From assembly GCA_023428805.1 (NCBI GenBank), contig JAEYWW010000020.1:1-9347 (forward strand): a stretch of DNA of 9,347 nucleotides, written 5' to 3'. Position numbers and translations under genes: made by a program. Below the pieces are notes generated by a model that had not been told where the DNA came from, ran no database searches, and was given only the letters and a program-made list of their open reading frames with translations. Origin of the DNA: Armatimonadota bacterium (lineage in GTDB: Bacteria; Armatimonadota; Fimbriimonadia; Fimbriimonadales; Fimbriimonadaceae). This document shows, in pieces, positions 1 to 5,710 of the stretch; within the stretch, counting starts at the first letter, position 1; each line of letters begins with the position of its first letter.

Positions 1-297
1 GATTTGAAGTGTGGTCAATGCGGCGTCCTTCAACTGCCCAAACGACCATTCCCAGGGGTACGAAATGATCGGCACCATTTCTGGCTCCAAAATCACTCCT
101 TCATCACTCGATTCTACGTGCGCCACAGGCAACGCCAACCCTCTTCCAACCAAATGGTCGAGCAGGCCGCTGTCATTCAGCAGAGTCCAATCGGGCACGC
201 CTGACGGATTCACTTTGCGGAAAATCCGTCCTTCTCGTTTGAAGATGTATCCGTCAGGATCACGGAAGGAGGAAGGGGATGCTTCCCCGCTTCTCAC
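1..297 (-). CDS. SAM-dependent methyltransferase, NoeA-like, N-terminal part (runs off left edge)
   Basis: Only the first 99 residues lie in the window. The frame is open from a GTG at 297-295 to base 1. An in-frame TGA at 303-301 rules out a longer N-terminus. The segment carries the recognisable N-terminus of a class I SAM-methyltransferase family annotated as nodulation protein NoeA-like: SFRDPDGYIFKREGRIFRKV (about residues 10-29), SGLLDHL (43-49), and near the edge PIISYPWEWSFGQLKDAAL (76-94). The SAM-binding Rossmann domain would lie beyond the window, so catalysis cannot be checked. The GTG overlaps the stop of the upstream small membrane protein gene (GTGA), which suggests translational coupling and joint function. 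No strong ribosome binding site is visible, in line with coupling. In relatives this family often sits near cell-surface or exopolysaccharide genes (recollection, not verifiable here). Substrate unknown. Confidence 0.8.
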   Translation of the reverse strand, partial: MRSGEASPSSFRDPDGYIFKREGRIFRKVNPSGVPDWTLLNDSGLLDHLVGRGLALPVAHVESSDEGVILEPEMVPIISYPWEWSFGQLKDAALTTLQI

Positions 298-491
298 GAC
301 TCAGAAGCCGTGTCCGTTTTCTTGAATTTCGAGGTGAACCAAGTCCGAAGCCTGGACCATTGTGTCGTCACAAAGTAGATCCCCGACAGAAGCCCGCCCA
401 TTCCGATCTGAAACAGAAGACTTCCAGTGCCGCCGTCCACATACCCAAGCATGGAGGCATCGTTGACCTCCACAAGCATATTAAAAAACAT
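294..491 (-). CDS. Small single-pass membrane protein with Y-x-D-x-G-T-G-S motif
   Basis: The product is 65 residues. A short N-terminus leads to YVDGGTGSLLFQ (17-28), then a hydrophobic stretch at about 25-43 that can span the membrane once, then a basic tail (RLRTWFTSKFKK, 47-58). I recognise this as a member of a widespread, uncharacterised family of 60-90-residue proteins with a YxDPGTGS box followed by one membrane helix and an aromatic/basic segment. Here the usual proline of the box is a glycine (residue 20). The ATG at 491 gives the longest form. Methionines 5 and 14 are alternative starts, and no start has a clear ribosome binding site; starting at M14 would put the box almost at the N-terminus, as in many relatives. 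The stop overlaps the GTG of the downstream methyltransferase. Biochemical role unknown; partnership with the methyltransferase is inferred from the overlap. Confidence 0.7.
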   Translation of the reverse strand: MFFNMLVEVNDASMLGYVDGGTGSLLFQIGMGGLLSGIYFVTTQWSRLRTWFTSKFKKTDTASES

Positions 492-500
492 GCTGTGTTC

Positions 501-604
501 TTACGTAATGCAGGTTCAAATGTTCATTTCGGCAGGTTCAAAACCGCAAAATACTTTTCTAACGTAAACTATTCACGTTTCAACCTATACTTTACGCACG
601 TAAA
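501..604. promoter_or_regulatory. Cluster of ACGTAA-type dyads (possible operators)
   Basis: Four related elements share an ACGT-like core: the perfect palindrome TTACGTAA (501-508); AACGT (561-565) facing ACGTT (575-579) as an inverted repeat with a 9-nt spacer; and TTTACG-CA-CGTAAA (591-604) with perfect 6-bp arms around two bases. The last one directly abuts and overlaps the final base of the candidate -10 box TATACT (586-591), a location where a repressor would block initiation. No regulator gene is in the window, so the binding protein is unknown. Confidence 0.4.
510..542. repeat. 11-bp direct repeat GCAGGTTCAAA, 22-nt period
   Basis: GCAGGTTCAAA occurs exactly at 510-520 and again at 532-542. 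The start-to-start distance of 22 nt is about two helical turns, which would put two bound proteins on the same DNA face. A further GTTCA lies between them at 522-526. The repeats are proximal to the minus-strand gene, so they may act on the small membrane protein/methyltransferase pair. They could also be a coincidence in biased sequence. Confidence 0.45.
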
Positions 605-641
605 ATTCCTGGGATAAAGATGGCACAGGACTATGCAACTA

Positions 642-675
642 AGTCATAATAGTTGTTGTTGCAACTATTATGACT
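642..675. promoter_or_regulatory. Perfect 14-bp inverted repeat over the dioxygenase start codon
   Basis: The arm AGTCATAATAGTTG (642-655) is repeated as its exact reverse complement at 662-675 around a 6-nt centre. The ATG of the dioxygenase gene (670-672) sits inside the right arm, and a CATAAT -10-like hexamer lies inside the left arm. As DNA this is a strong candidate operator for a dimeric repressor. MarR-type regulators (for example MhqR of Bacillus) control homologous ring-cleaving dioxygenase/esterase genes, so a MarR-like protein is my first guess, although I cannot match the motif to a known regulator. As RNA, if transcription starts upstream, the same sequence would form a hairpin that buries the start codon. 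Confidence 0.65.
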
Positions 676-1632
676 ACCATCCAAGGCGTCAAAGGCATTC
701 ATCACATCACGGCTTTCTGCGGCGACCCGCAGCGGAATGTGGACTTCTGCAGCGGCGTCCTCGGGCTTCGCATGGTGAAGGTGTCCGTCAATCAGGACGA
801 CCCCGGCACCTATCATCTCTATTACGGGGACGAGACGGGGGCTCCAGGAACGGCAATTACCTTCTTCCCTTGGCCTGATGCGCGGCGTGGACGCATCGGA
901 CATGGACAGGTGGCAGTCACCGCCTACTCCATCCCCGCAGAGTCAATCGACTACTGGCGGCAGCGCCTCGTGGAGAAGGGTTTTGCTCCCTTCGGACCCG
1001 AAATGCGCTTCAACGAGCAGGTGCTCAGCTTCGAAGACCCCGATGGACTGCTCATCGAACTGGTCGCAGACCAGAGCGGCGATCCTCGTCCAGGCTGGGC
1101 CGGTCACGATGTTCCTGCGGAGCATGCCATTCGCGGCTTCCATAGCGCCACGATCTGGTTCGCCAAGGAGGAGAAGTCCATGCCGACCCTTCAGGAAACT
1201 TTGGGATTCAAGGAGCTTGGACGAGAAGGCGACCGGATTCGTCTGATCGCCGAGGGCGGACTCCCCGGGCAGATCATCGACCTGATCCCCTACGAAGGCG
1301 AGCGAGGATTGGATGGCATCGGCACAGTCCACCACATCGCCTGGAGGGCGGAAGATGACGCGCACGAAATGGCGCTGCTGGACTCCGTTCATGCGCGCGG
1401 ACTTCGGTCCAGCGGCTTTGTCGATCGGCAGTATTTCCACAGCATCTACTTCCGCGAGCCGGGGGGAGTGCTCTATGAGGTCGCGACCGATGGCCCGGGC
1501 TTCACCATTGACGAGCCGGTTGAGTCCCTGGGACATGGCCTGATGCTGACCCCGTGGCACGAGCCTCACCGCGCCGCCATCCGCGCCGCCTTGCCCGCCT
1601 TGACCACGCCCGCCGGGGTGAAGCTGCCGTGA
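670..1632 (+). CDS. VOC-family ring-cleaving dioxygenase (PcpA/MhqO-like)
   Basis: The product is a 320-residue two-domain glyoxalase-fold (vicinal oxygen chelate) protein. Family traits include GIHHITAFCGDPQRNVDF (9-26), VNQDDPGTYHLYYGD (40-54), TAITFFPW (61-68) and, in the second half, VHHIAWR (220-226), YFHSIYFREPGG (255-266) and LYEVATDGPGF (268-278). By analogy with the hydroquinone dioxygenase PcpA (His11, His227, Glu276), the Fe(II) ligands should be H11 or H12, H221 or H222, and E270, so the site appears intact. Relatives open (hydro)quinone or catechol-type rings; Bacillus MhqO acts in quinone resistance. No signal peptide is seen, so it is cytoplasmic. The ATG at 670 fits the family N-terminus but has no Shine-Dalgarno sequence and lies in a long inverted repeat. 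The stop overlaps the next gene's GTG. The exact aromatic substrate cannot be deduced. Confidence 0.9.
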   Translation: MTTIQGVKGIHHITAFCGDPQRNVDFCSGVLGLRMVKVSVNQDDPGTYHLYYGDETGAPGTAITFFPWPDARRGRIGHGQVAVTAYSIPAESIDYWRQRLVEKGFAPFGPEMRFNEQVLSFEDPDGLLIELVADQSGDPRPGWAGHDVPAEHAIRGFHSATIWFAKEEKSMPTLQETLGFKELGREGDRIRLIAEGGLPGQIIDLIPYEGERGLDGIGTVHHIAWRAEDDAHEMALLDSVHARGLRSSGFVDRQYFHSIYFREPGGVLYEVATDGPGFTIDEPVESLGHGLMLTPWHEPHRAAIRAALPALTTPAGVKLP

Positions 1633-2240
1633 GCTTTGAGCACGTCTATCGACCGGGACATCCCGGCAAGCCCCTCCTCCTGCTCCTGCATGGGACGGGA
1701 GGAGGTGAAAATGACCTCGTTGAACTCGGGGCCGGACTGGCCCCCGGGTGGCCCCTGCTCAGTCCGCGCGGAAAAGTAGACGAGCACGGTGCGGCCCGGT
1801 TCTTTCGCAGGCTGGCGGAAGGCGTCTTTGACGAAGAGGACCTGATTTTCCGCACCCAGGAGCTTGCGGAGTGGGTGCGGGCATTCAAAGCGGAAAATGA
1901 TCTTGAAGATCGCCCCGTCTACGCCTTGGGCTACTCAAACGGGGCGAACATCGCAGGCTCCCTTCTGCTCCTGCAGCCTGATGTCCTCGCCGGAGGCGTC
2001 CTGCTCCGCCCGATGCGGCCCATCTTGCCCGCAGTCAATCCTGATCTGACAGGGAAGACGGTGCTCATGATGGCCGGTGAATGGGATCGGATGATCCCCA
2101 GGCAATCAACGGATCAAATGCACGAACTCCTGATTCAGTGTGGAGCAGATGTCGAGCTGATCACAGTTTCCGCGGGCCACGAATTGACCCGCACAGATTT
2201 TGCCCAGGCACAGGCAATTCTCGGAAGTGTCGGCTCGTAG
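1629..2240 (+). CDS. Alpha/beta hydrolase, carboxylesterase/phospholipase type (MhqD-like)
   Basis: The product is about 203 residues of the Abhydrolase_2 family. An oxyanion-type HGTGGGE lies at 21-27. The nucleophile elbow GYSNG at 101-105 gives Ser103, and Asp153 (in GEWDRMIP) and His184 (in AGHELT) complete the catalytic triad. I chose the GTG at 1629, not the in-frame ATG at 1554, because it overlaps the dioxygenase stop (GTGA), has GGGGTGAAG a few bases upstream, and gives the usual family length and N-terminus; the longer form would add 25 arginine-rich residues read from the dioxygenase's other frame. MhqD-type esterases accompany ring-cleaving dioxygenases in quinone-stress operons (established for Bacillus), so it probably acts on a product or conjugate in the same pathway. 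Cytoplasmic. The true substrate is unknown. Confidence 0.88.
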   Translation: MSFEHVYRPGHPGKPLLLLLHGTGGGENDLVELGAGLAPGWPLLSPRGKVDEHGAARFFRRLAEGVFDEEDLIFRTQELAEWVRAFKAENDLEDRPVYALGYSNGANIAGSLLLLQPDVLAGGVLLRPMRPILPAVNPDLTGKTVLMMAGEWDRMIPRQSTDQMHELLIQCGADVELITVSAGHELTRTDFAQAQAILGSVGS

Positions 2241-2251
2241 TAAAATAGACA

Positions 2252-2746
2252 ATGGCGACAACCACCATGGCACTCAGAAAGACCAAGAATTCAACGAAAG
2301 CCGAAGTCCGGGAAAAGGTCGCCCCGATGCTTCAGGCCGCATTGACCTCCGCGATCGACCTTTCGCTTCAGGCGAAGCAGGCTCATTGGAACGTCCGAGG
2401 TCCCGGATTCATCGGCATTCATGAACTCTTCGACAAGGCCGCCGCACAGGCGCAGAACCATGCCGATGACATCGCCGAGCGTCTTGTCCAGCTTGGCGGG
2501 ACTGCCATGGGCCGGGCGAAGGATGTTTCAAAGGGCAGCGCGCTCAAGGAATATCCGGGCGATATCTCCGCTCAGGAGGAGCATGTGGATGCGTTCTCAA
2601 CGGCTCTGGCCGACTTCGCGTCCCAATTGCGCGAGCTGATTCAGAAGGCGGAGGATGCAGGCGACCCGGACACCGCCGATCTGTTCACCAGCGTCAGCCG
2701 CGATACAGAGAAGATGCTCTGGTTCGTTGAATCACACCTTGGCTGA
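2252..2746 (+). CDS. dps: Dps, DNA-binding ferritin-like protein of starved/stressed cells
   Basis: The product is a 164-residue member of the Dps subgroup of the ferritin superfamily, which forms a 12-subunit shell that oxidises Fe(II) with hydrogen peroxide and stores the iron. The ferroxidase residues of E. coli Dps (His51, His63, Asp67, Asp78, Glu82) align at a constant offset of six with H45, H57, D61, D72 and E76, in AKQAHWNVRG (41-50), IHELFD (56-61) and HADDIAERLVQLGG (70-83). The lysine/arginine-rich N-terminus (about residues 9-22) could contact DNA. The gene starts 11 nt after the esterase stop, which suggests cotranscription with the quinone-stress pair. Neither the ATG at 2252 nor the in-frame ATG at 2267 (residue 6) has a clear ribosome binding site, so the start is uncertain by five residues. 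No PerR- or OxyR-like box was recognised just upstream. Confidence 0.95.
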   Translation: MATTTMALRKTKNSTKAEVREKVAPMLQAALTSAIDLSLQAKQAHWNVRGPGFIGIHELFDKAAAQAQNHADDIAERLVQLGGTAMGRAKDVSKGSALKEYPGDISAQEEHVDAFSTALADFASQLRELIQKAEDAGDPDTADLFTSVSRDTEKMLWFVESHLG

Positions 2747-2794
2747 TTCGTCCTGATCTTTGGCGGAAGAAAGTTCGGCGAGATAGTCTCCTGG

Positions 2795-2816
2795 AACCCT
2801 GCCCCTTGCAAGGGTT
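2795..2816. other. Dyad symmetry between dps and hemW
   Basis: The 130-bp gap after dps (2747-2876) contains no gene. In it, CCCTTGCAAGGG (2803-2814) is a perfect 12-bp palindrome, nested with AACCCT (2795-2800) facing AGGGTT (2811-2816). Transcribed, either pairing forms a GC-rich hairpin, but no T-run follows, so it is not a standard intrinsic terminator. It may be a processing or stability element, a binding site, or chance. No clear hemW promoter was seen. Confidence 0.35.
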
Positions 2817-2876
2817 GGGGCGCCAGGCTGTTCCCCGCGTCTGCGGGCAAAGCGCAGTATCCTGAAAGAACTCTCT

Positions 2877-3986
2877 GTGGAACCCATCGCCGTCTACATC
2901 CACGTTCCGTTCTGCCCGAGCAAGTGCGGGTATTGCGACTTCAATAGCTATGCAATGTCCGGCGGGATTATTGACAGGACGGTGGAAGCGATGAGGGTGG
3001 AGATTCAGCGCTCTCCGTGGCGCGGTCGTCCCGCCAAAACGATCTTCTTCGGGGGCGGCACCCCGACCTATCTTTCGGACACTCAGCTCTGCTCTCTCTT
3101 GGATGAGGTGATTCAAGCCCACCCCCCGATCCAGGGATGCGAAATCACCAGCGAAGCCAATCCCGGAACCGTGGATATTCCCAAGTTTCGCTCAATGCGC
3201 TCTGCGGGCTTCAATCGTCTGAGCTTGGGCGCGCAGAGCTTTCAGTCGGGCGATCTCATGAGGCTCGGCAGAGTCCATGAGGCCAACGAGATCGCCCGGG
3301 CGGTGGGGGCGGCGAGGGAAGCGGGCTTCGACAACCTCAATCTTGACCTCATGTTCGCCCTCCCCGGGCAGTCCACTTTCGCATGGGAAAAGAATCTTGA
3401 TCAGGCCATCGCGCTTCATCCCGATCACTTGAGCCTCTACTGCCTGACCATCGAACCCAACACACGCTTCTATCGCCTCAATCTTCGAGGGATGCTGAAT
3501 CTGCCCGACGATGAGCGGCAGGTCGAAATGTACGACTTGGCCTGCGACAAATCCCAAGCTGCGGGCTACTCCCAGTACGAAATCTCCAACTTCTCGCGGC
3601 CCGAGCGGGAATCCCGTCACAACCTCTGCTACTGGAGATGCGAAGAGTATCTCGGCTACGGCCCCGGGGCAGTGGGGTGCGTTGAAGAAGATGGACTCCG
3701 CATCAGGCGCACCGTCATCAAGCATCCCGAGCGCTACTGCGATGCCGTGCGGGATCGTGAAAGCATCTGGTGCGAATCAGAAACCCTCAACGCTGAAGAA
3801 CTTAGGCTTGAACGCGTCATGCTCGGCATCCGGCTGAATGAAGGGCTCCCAGTTACAGCGGACCTCGACCAAGACGGAATAGGACTAATGACCCATCGCG
3901 GATGGCTTAAAACGGAGGAGCGAAAACTTACATTGACACGTGTCGGTCGCCACTTCACTTCAGAGGTCGCATTGGCCCTCGCATGA
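2877..3986 (+). CDS. hemW: HemW, radical-SAM heme chaperone (formerly HemN-like)
   Basis: The product is 369 residues, the usual size for HemW. The radical-SAM motif CPSKCGYCDFNSY (13-25) supplies the three 4Fe-4S cysteines C13, C17 and C20. The CDFNSY ending and absence of the extra HemN cysteine point to HemW, not a genuine coproporphyrinogen III dehydrogenase. Further family marks are FFGGGTPTYL (57-66), SEANPGT (92-98), LSLGAQSF (115-122), QYEISNFS (233-240) and the HemW signature HNLCYWRCEEYLGYGPGA (248-265), followed by a winged-helix-like C-terminal domain (about 300-369). HemW binds heme and delivers it to respiratory enzymes in E. coli and Lactococcus. The start is GTG at 2877; it places the first strand (AVYIHVPFC) at the expected distance, but only a weak GAAAG lies upstream. 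The gene is 130 bp after dps, and whether it shares that transcript is open. Confidence 0.93.
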   Translation: MEPIAVYIHVPFCPSKCGYCDFNSYAMSGGIIDRTVEAMRVEIQRSPWRGRPAKTIFFGGGTPTYLSDTQLCSLLDEVIQAHPPIQGCEITSEANPGTVDIPKFRSMRSAGFNRLSLGAQSFQSGDLMRLGRVHEANEIARAVGAAREAGFDNLNLDLMFALPGQSTFAWEKNLDQAIALHPDHLSLYCLTIEPNTRFYRLNLRGMLNLPDDERQVEMYDLACDKSQAAGYSQYEISNFSRPERESRHNLCYWRCEEYLGYGPGAVGCVEEDGLRIRRTVIKHPERYCDAVRDRESIWCESETLNAEELRLERVMLGIRLNEGLPVTADLDQDGIGLMTHRGWLKTEERKLTLTRVGRHFTSEVALALA

Positions 3987-4063
3987 CGGAAGAAATCCTC
4001 TTTTTGTTTATGGACATGGAACATTTCGGGACTTTAGGACTCATAATAGAACTGAGAGAAGAA

Positions 4064-4079
4064 CTCGGCTCACGCCGAG
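4064..4079 (+). other. Hairpin upstream of the hemW terminator
   Basis: CTCGGC (4064-4069) pairs perfectly with GCCGAG (4074-4079) around a TCAC tetraloop. It stands 8 nt before the terminator hairpin, so the 3' end of the hemW transcript, or of a short RNA started nearby, would carry two stem-loops in tandem. A CATAAT hexamer at 4042-4047 could be a -10 box, but no adequate -35 is found. Confidence 0.45.
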
Positions 4080-4087
4080 GATGTTTT

Positions 4088-4113
4088 GGACCGGCCATGC
4101 CGGTCCTTTTTTT
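4088..4113 (+). terminator. Intrinsic terminator after hemW
   Basis: GGACCGGC (4088-4095) and GCCGGTCC (4099-4106) form a perfect 8-bp GC-rich stem with a CAT loop, directly followed by seven T residues (4107-4113). This is a textbook rho-independent terminator on the plus strand. It lies about 100 nt after the hemW stop and only 37 nt before the GH20 start codon, so it could serve as the hemW terminator or as an attenuator in a GH20 leader. Confidence 0.9.
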
Positions 4114-4138
4114 CGCCTGACCCGTCCCGCAGGGGTAC

Positions 4139-4144
4139 AAGGAG
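4139..4144 (+). promoter_or_regulatory. Strong ribosome binding site for the GH20 gene
   Basis: AAGGAG at 4139-4144 lies 6 nt before the ATG at 4151. It is the best Shine-Dalgarno sequence in the window and fixes the start of the GH20 gene, in contrast to the SD-less starts of the dioxygenase and dps genes. Confidence 0.85.
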
Positions 4145-4150
4145 CAAGTT

Positions 4151-5659
4151 ATGGCGAAGCTGATCTGGATGCTTGATGTTGCGCGGGAGATGCACTTCTG
4201 TGATGACGATCTGCGTCAAATCGGCCAAACCGCGCTTGATTCCGGCTTCGATTCTTTGGGGCTGTACCTCGAACACCGCTTTCAGTTCCCCTCGGCAGGG
4301 TGGGCCGGGAGCGGGAGCGCGTTGTCGAAAGCTCAGATTCAATTGCTTCGAAGGGAGTTCCCCAACCTCCAGATCATCCCCTTCATCAACCTGCTCGGAC
4401 ACATGGAGGGATTCCTCTATACAGAGGCGGGACGCCAATTCCGCGCCGAGAGATTCAAAGGCTACCAAGCAGTAGCCAACGATGAAGGATTTCAAGCTCT
4501 CTCAACCGCCCTCCTCAATGACACTCTGGAGGCATTCGACAGCGACTGGATTCATATCGGCGGCGACGAAACCGCCCAACTCTCCGCCCACCCGTCCGAC
4601 AAGGCGATCGCAGAGGGACACCCTCATGGCAAAGCACGGGTCTACGGCGAACACTTTGGCCGACTCGCCAACCACGTGATCGCGCAGGGCCGCACTCCCT
4701 GCATCTGGGGCGACATGCTCCTGGAGCACGAAGCTGCGTCCGCCTACATTCCCCCTCAAACGGTGGTGTTTGATTGGCAATACAAAAACGGGCTTCAACA
4801 GTCTTCGCCCAAGCTCGTTGAAAAGGGGTTCAGGGTGGTCGGCTGCCCCACGCTCCATGTCTACAACGCCGCCTGGCTCCATGTCGAACGAAGTGAGCAG
4901 AATGTCCGCGAAGTCGCGCTGGATGCCCAAGCGCTCAACCTGGAAGGCCAGTGTCTGACCACCTGGGAGTTCGGAATGATGAGCGCGTTGGATACGATCT
5001 TTCCCGCTGTCCATGGCGCGGCCGACATCATGCGAAACCCCACGGGAACACACACCCTGCTGGATCACTACGGCCCAAGCCGCAAGTGGGCGGAAATGAT
5101 GGGTGTGGAATTGGAGAAGCTGGGCGGAATTTTTTCTTTCAGCGGAATCCGAAGCTCACTAAAAACCCGCCTGCTCATGATGCGAAACCCATTCTTGCTC
5201 TGGCTTCATCACCACGAGGAGCTGGCTGGGGAGCAAGGGGACAAAGCCATTGATCTTTGCAGCCGCGCGCTCTTTGAAGCCACCAACGAAGCCGAACAGG
5301 GAGTCACCGTCCTCATTCGATCCGCAGTCGAGTTCGTCCAGATGGCGGAATCGGCGAGGACGAAATACGCTGCAGGTGATTCGGAGGGAGCAGTAGCGGC
5401 ACTAGCTCCCACCCGCTATCTCTTTGACACCCTCGAAAATGTCGCCCGCCGCAGCAACCGCCGCATCGGCGGAAGTCTCGCCGACATTGAGCGCTGCCGC
5501 CTTGCAAAAGAACGCGTGGAGCAGGCAATCAGGATGATCCGCGCTTATGGACGGGGCGAACTCGGCTATCTCCCGGCCTTCGAGGTCATCACCCACCCCA
5601 ACTTTGTGCCCCACGATCAGGGCTGCTGGTGGCTGATCAATTCCTGGGCCAGAGAATGA
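4151..5659 (+). CDS. Glycoside hydrolase family 20, beta-N-acetylhexosaminidase-like
   Basis: The product is 502 residues. Roughly residues 1-300 look like a GH20 TIM barrel. WIHIGGDET (133-141) carries the family's Asp-Glu pair D139-E140: Glu is the general acid, and Asp assists the substrate N-acetyl group in this mechanism. Likely sugar-pocket aromatics follow in IWGDM (W186), FDWQY (W209) and TTWEFG (W272, E273). INLLGHMEGFL (79-89) is also family-like. Residues about 330-500 appear mostly helical and may be the C-terminal domain of GcnA-type enzymes. There is no signal peptide and no N-terminal GH20b domain, so it probably acts in the cytoplasm on imported GlcNAc- or GalNAc-containing oligosaccharides. 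The start is set by AAGGAG. It is apparently a single-gene unit between a terminator and a convergent hairpin, with no sugar transporter or kinase nearby. The family call is firm; substrate is inferred. Confidence 0.85.
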   Translation: MAKLIWMLDVAREMHFCDDDLRQIGQTALDSGFDSLGLYLEHRFQFPSAGWAGSGSALSKAQIQLLRREFPNLQIIPFINLLGHMEGFLYTEAGRQFRAERFKGYQAVANDEGFQALSTALLNDTLEAFDSDWIHIGGDETAQLSAHPSDKAIAEGHPHGKARVYGEHFGRLANHVIAQGRTPCIWGDMLLEHEAASAYIPPQTVVFDWQYKNGLQQSSPKLVEKGFRVVGCPTLHVYNAAWLHVERSEQNVREVALDAQALNLEGQCLTTWEFGMMSALDTIFPAVHGAADIMRNPTGTHTLLDHYGPSRKWAEMMGVELEKLGGIFSFSGIRSSLKTRLLMMRNPFLLWLHHHEELAGEQGDKAIDLCSRALFEATNEAEQGVTVLIRSAVEFVQMAESARTKYAAGDSEGAVAALAPTRYLFDTLENVARRSNRRIGGSLADIERCRLAKERVEQAIRMIRAYGRGELGYLPAFEVITHPNFVPHDQGCWWLINSWARE

Positions 5660-5663
5660 CGAA

Positions 5664-5684
5664 AGCCGGCCAAATTGGCCGGCT
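5664..5684. terminator. Hairpin between convergent GH20 and PEP-CTERM genes
   Basis: AGCCGGCC (5664-5671) is the exact reverse complement of GGCCGGCT (5677-5684), with AAATT between; the inner A/T bases can extend the stem to 10 bp. It begins 5 nt after the GH20 stop and lies 27 nt past the stop of the convergent PEP-CTERM gene. There is no T-run on the plus side. On the minus side the stem runs into only a short TTT. A bidirectional terminator is likely from position and stem strength, though the weak T-tracts leave efficiency in doubt. Confidence 0.65.
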
Positions 5685-5710
5685 CGTCCCCTCTAGTTGC
5701 CCAGGGCAGT

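Larger units (their letters stand above)
492..669. promoter_or_regulatory. Divergent intergenic regulatory region
   Basis: These 178 bases separate the minus-strand membrane-protein/methyltransferase pair from the plus-strand dioxygenase operon, so promoters for both directions should lie here. The stretch is clearly richer in A+T than the flanking genes. It holds an 11-bp direct repeat, four ACGT-centred elements and a long inverted repeat, each listed separately. A TATACT at 586-591 is the best plus-strand -10 candidate, but no good -35 stands at 16-18 bp. A CATAAT at 645-650 is a second -10 candidate and lies inside the inverted repeat. No convincing minus-strand promoter pair was found by eye. 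Confidence 0.6.

Noticed and set aside
621..637. Sigma-54-like promoter: TGGCAC followed by TATGC upstream of the dioxygenase.
   Set aside because: The GC element is one base too far from the GG element, and sigma-54 promoters tolerate almost no spacing change; no enhancer-binding protein gene is present.
943..1569. Minus-strand open frame of 208 codons inside the dioxygenase gene.
   Set aside because: The plus strand carries a complete VOC dioxygenase with all metal ligands; the minus translation has no recognisable domain.
1554..1628. Upstream ATG start for the esterase adding 25 residues.
   Set aside because: The extra residues are an Arg-rich out-of-frame reading of the dioxygenase C-terminus; the GTG at 1629 has a better ribosome site and a family-like N-terminus.
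4041..4049. TCATAATAG shared with the left arm of the inverted repeat at 644-652, suggesting a common regulator site.
   Set aside because: Only nine bases match and the mirror half is absent at 4041; it is more likely a chance A/T-rich or -10-like match.
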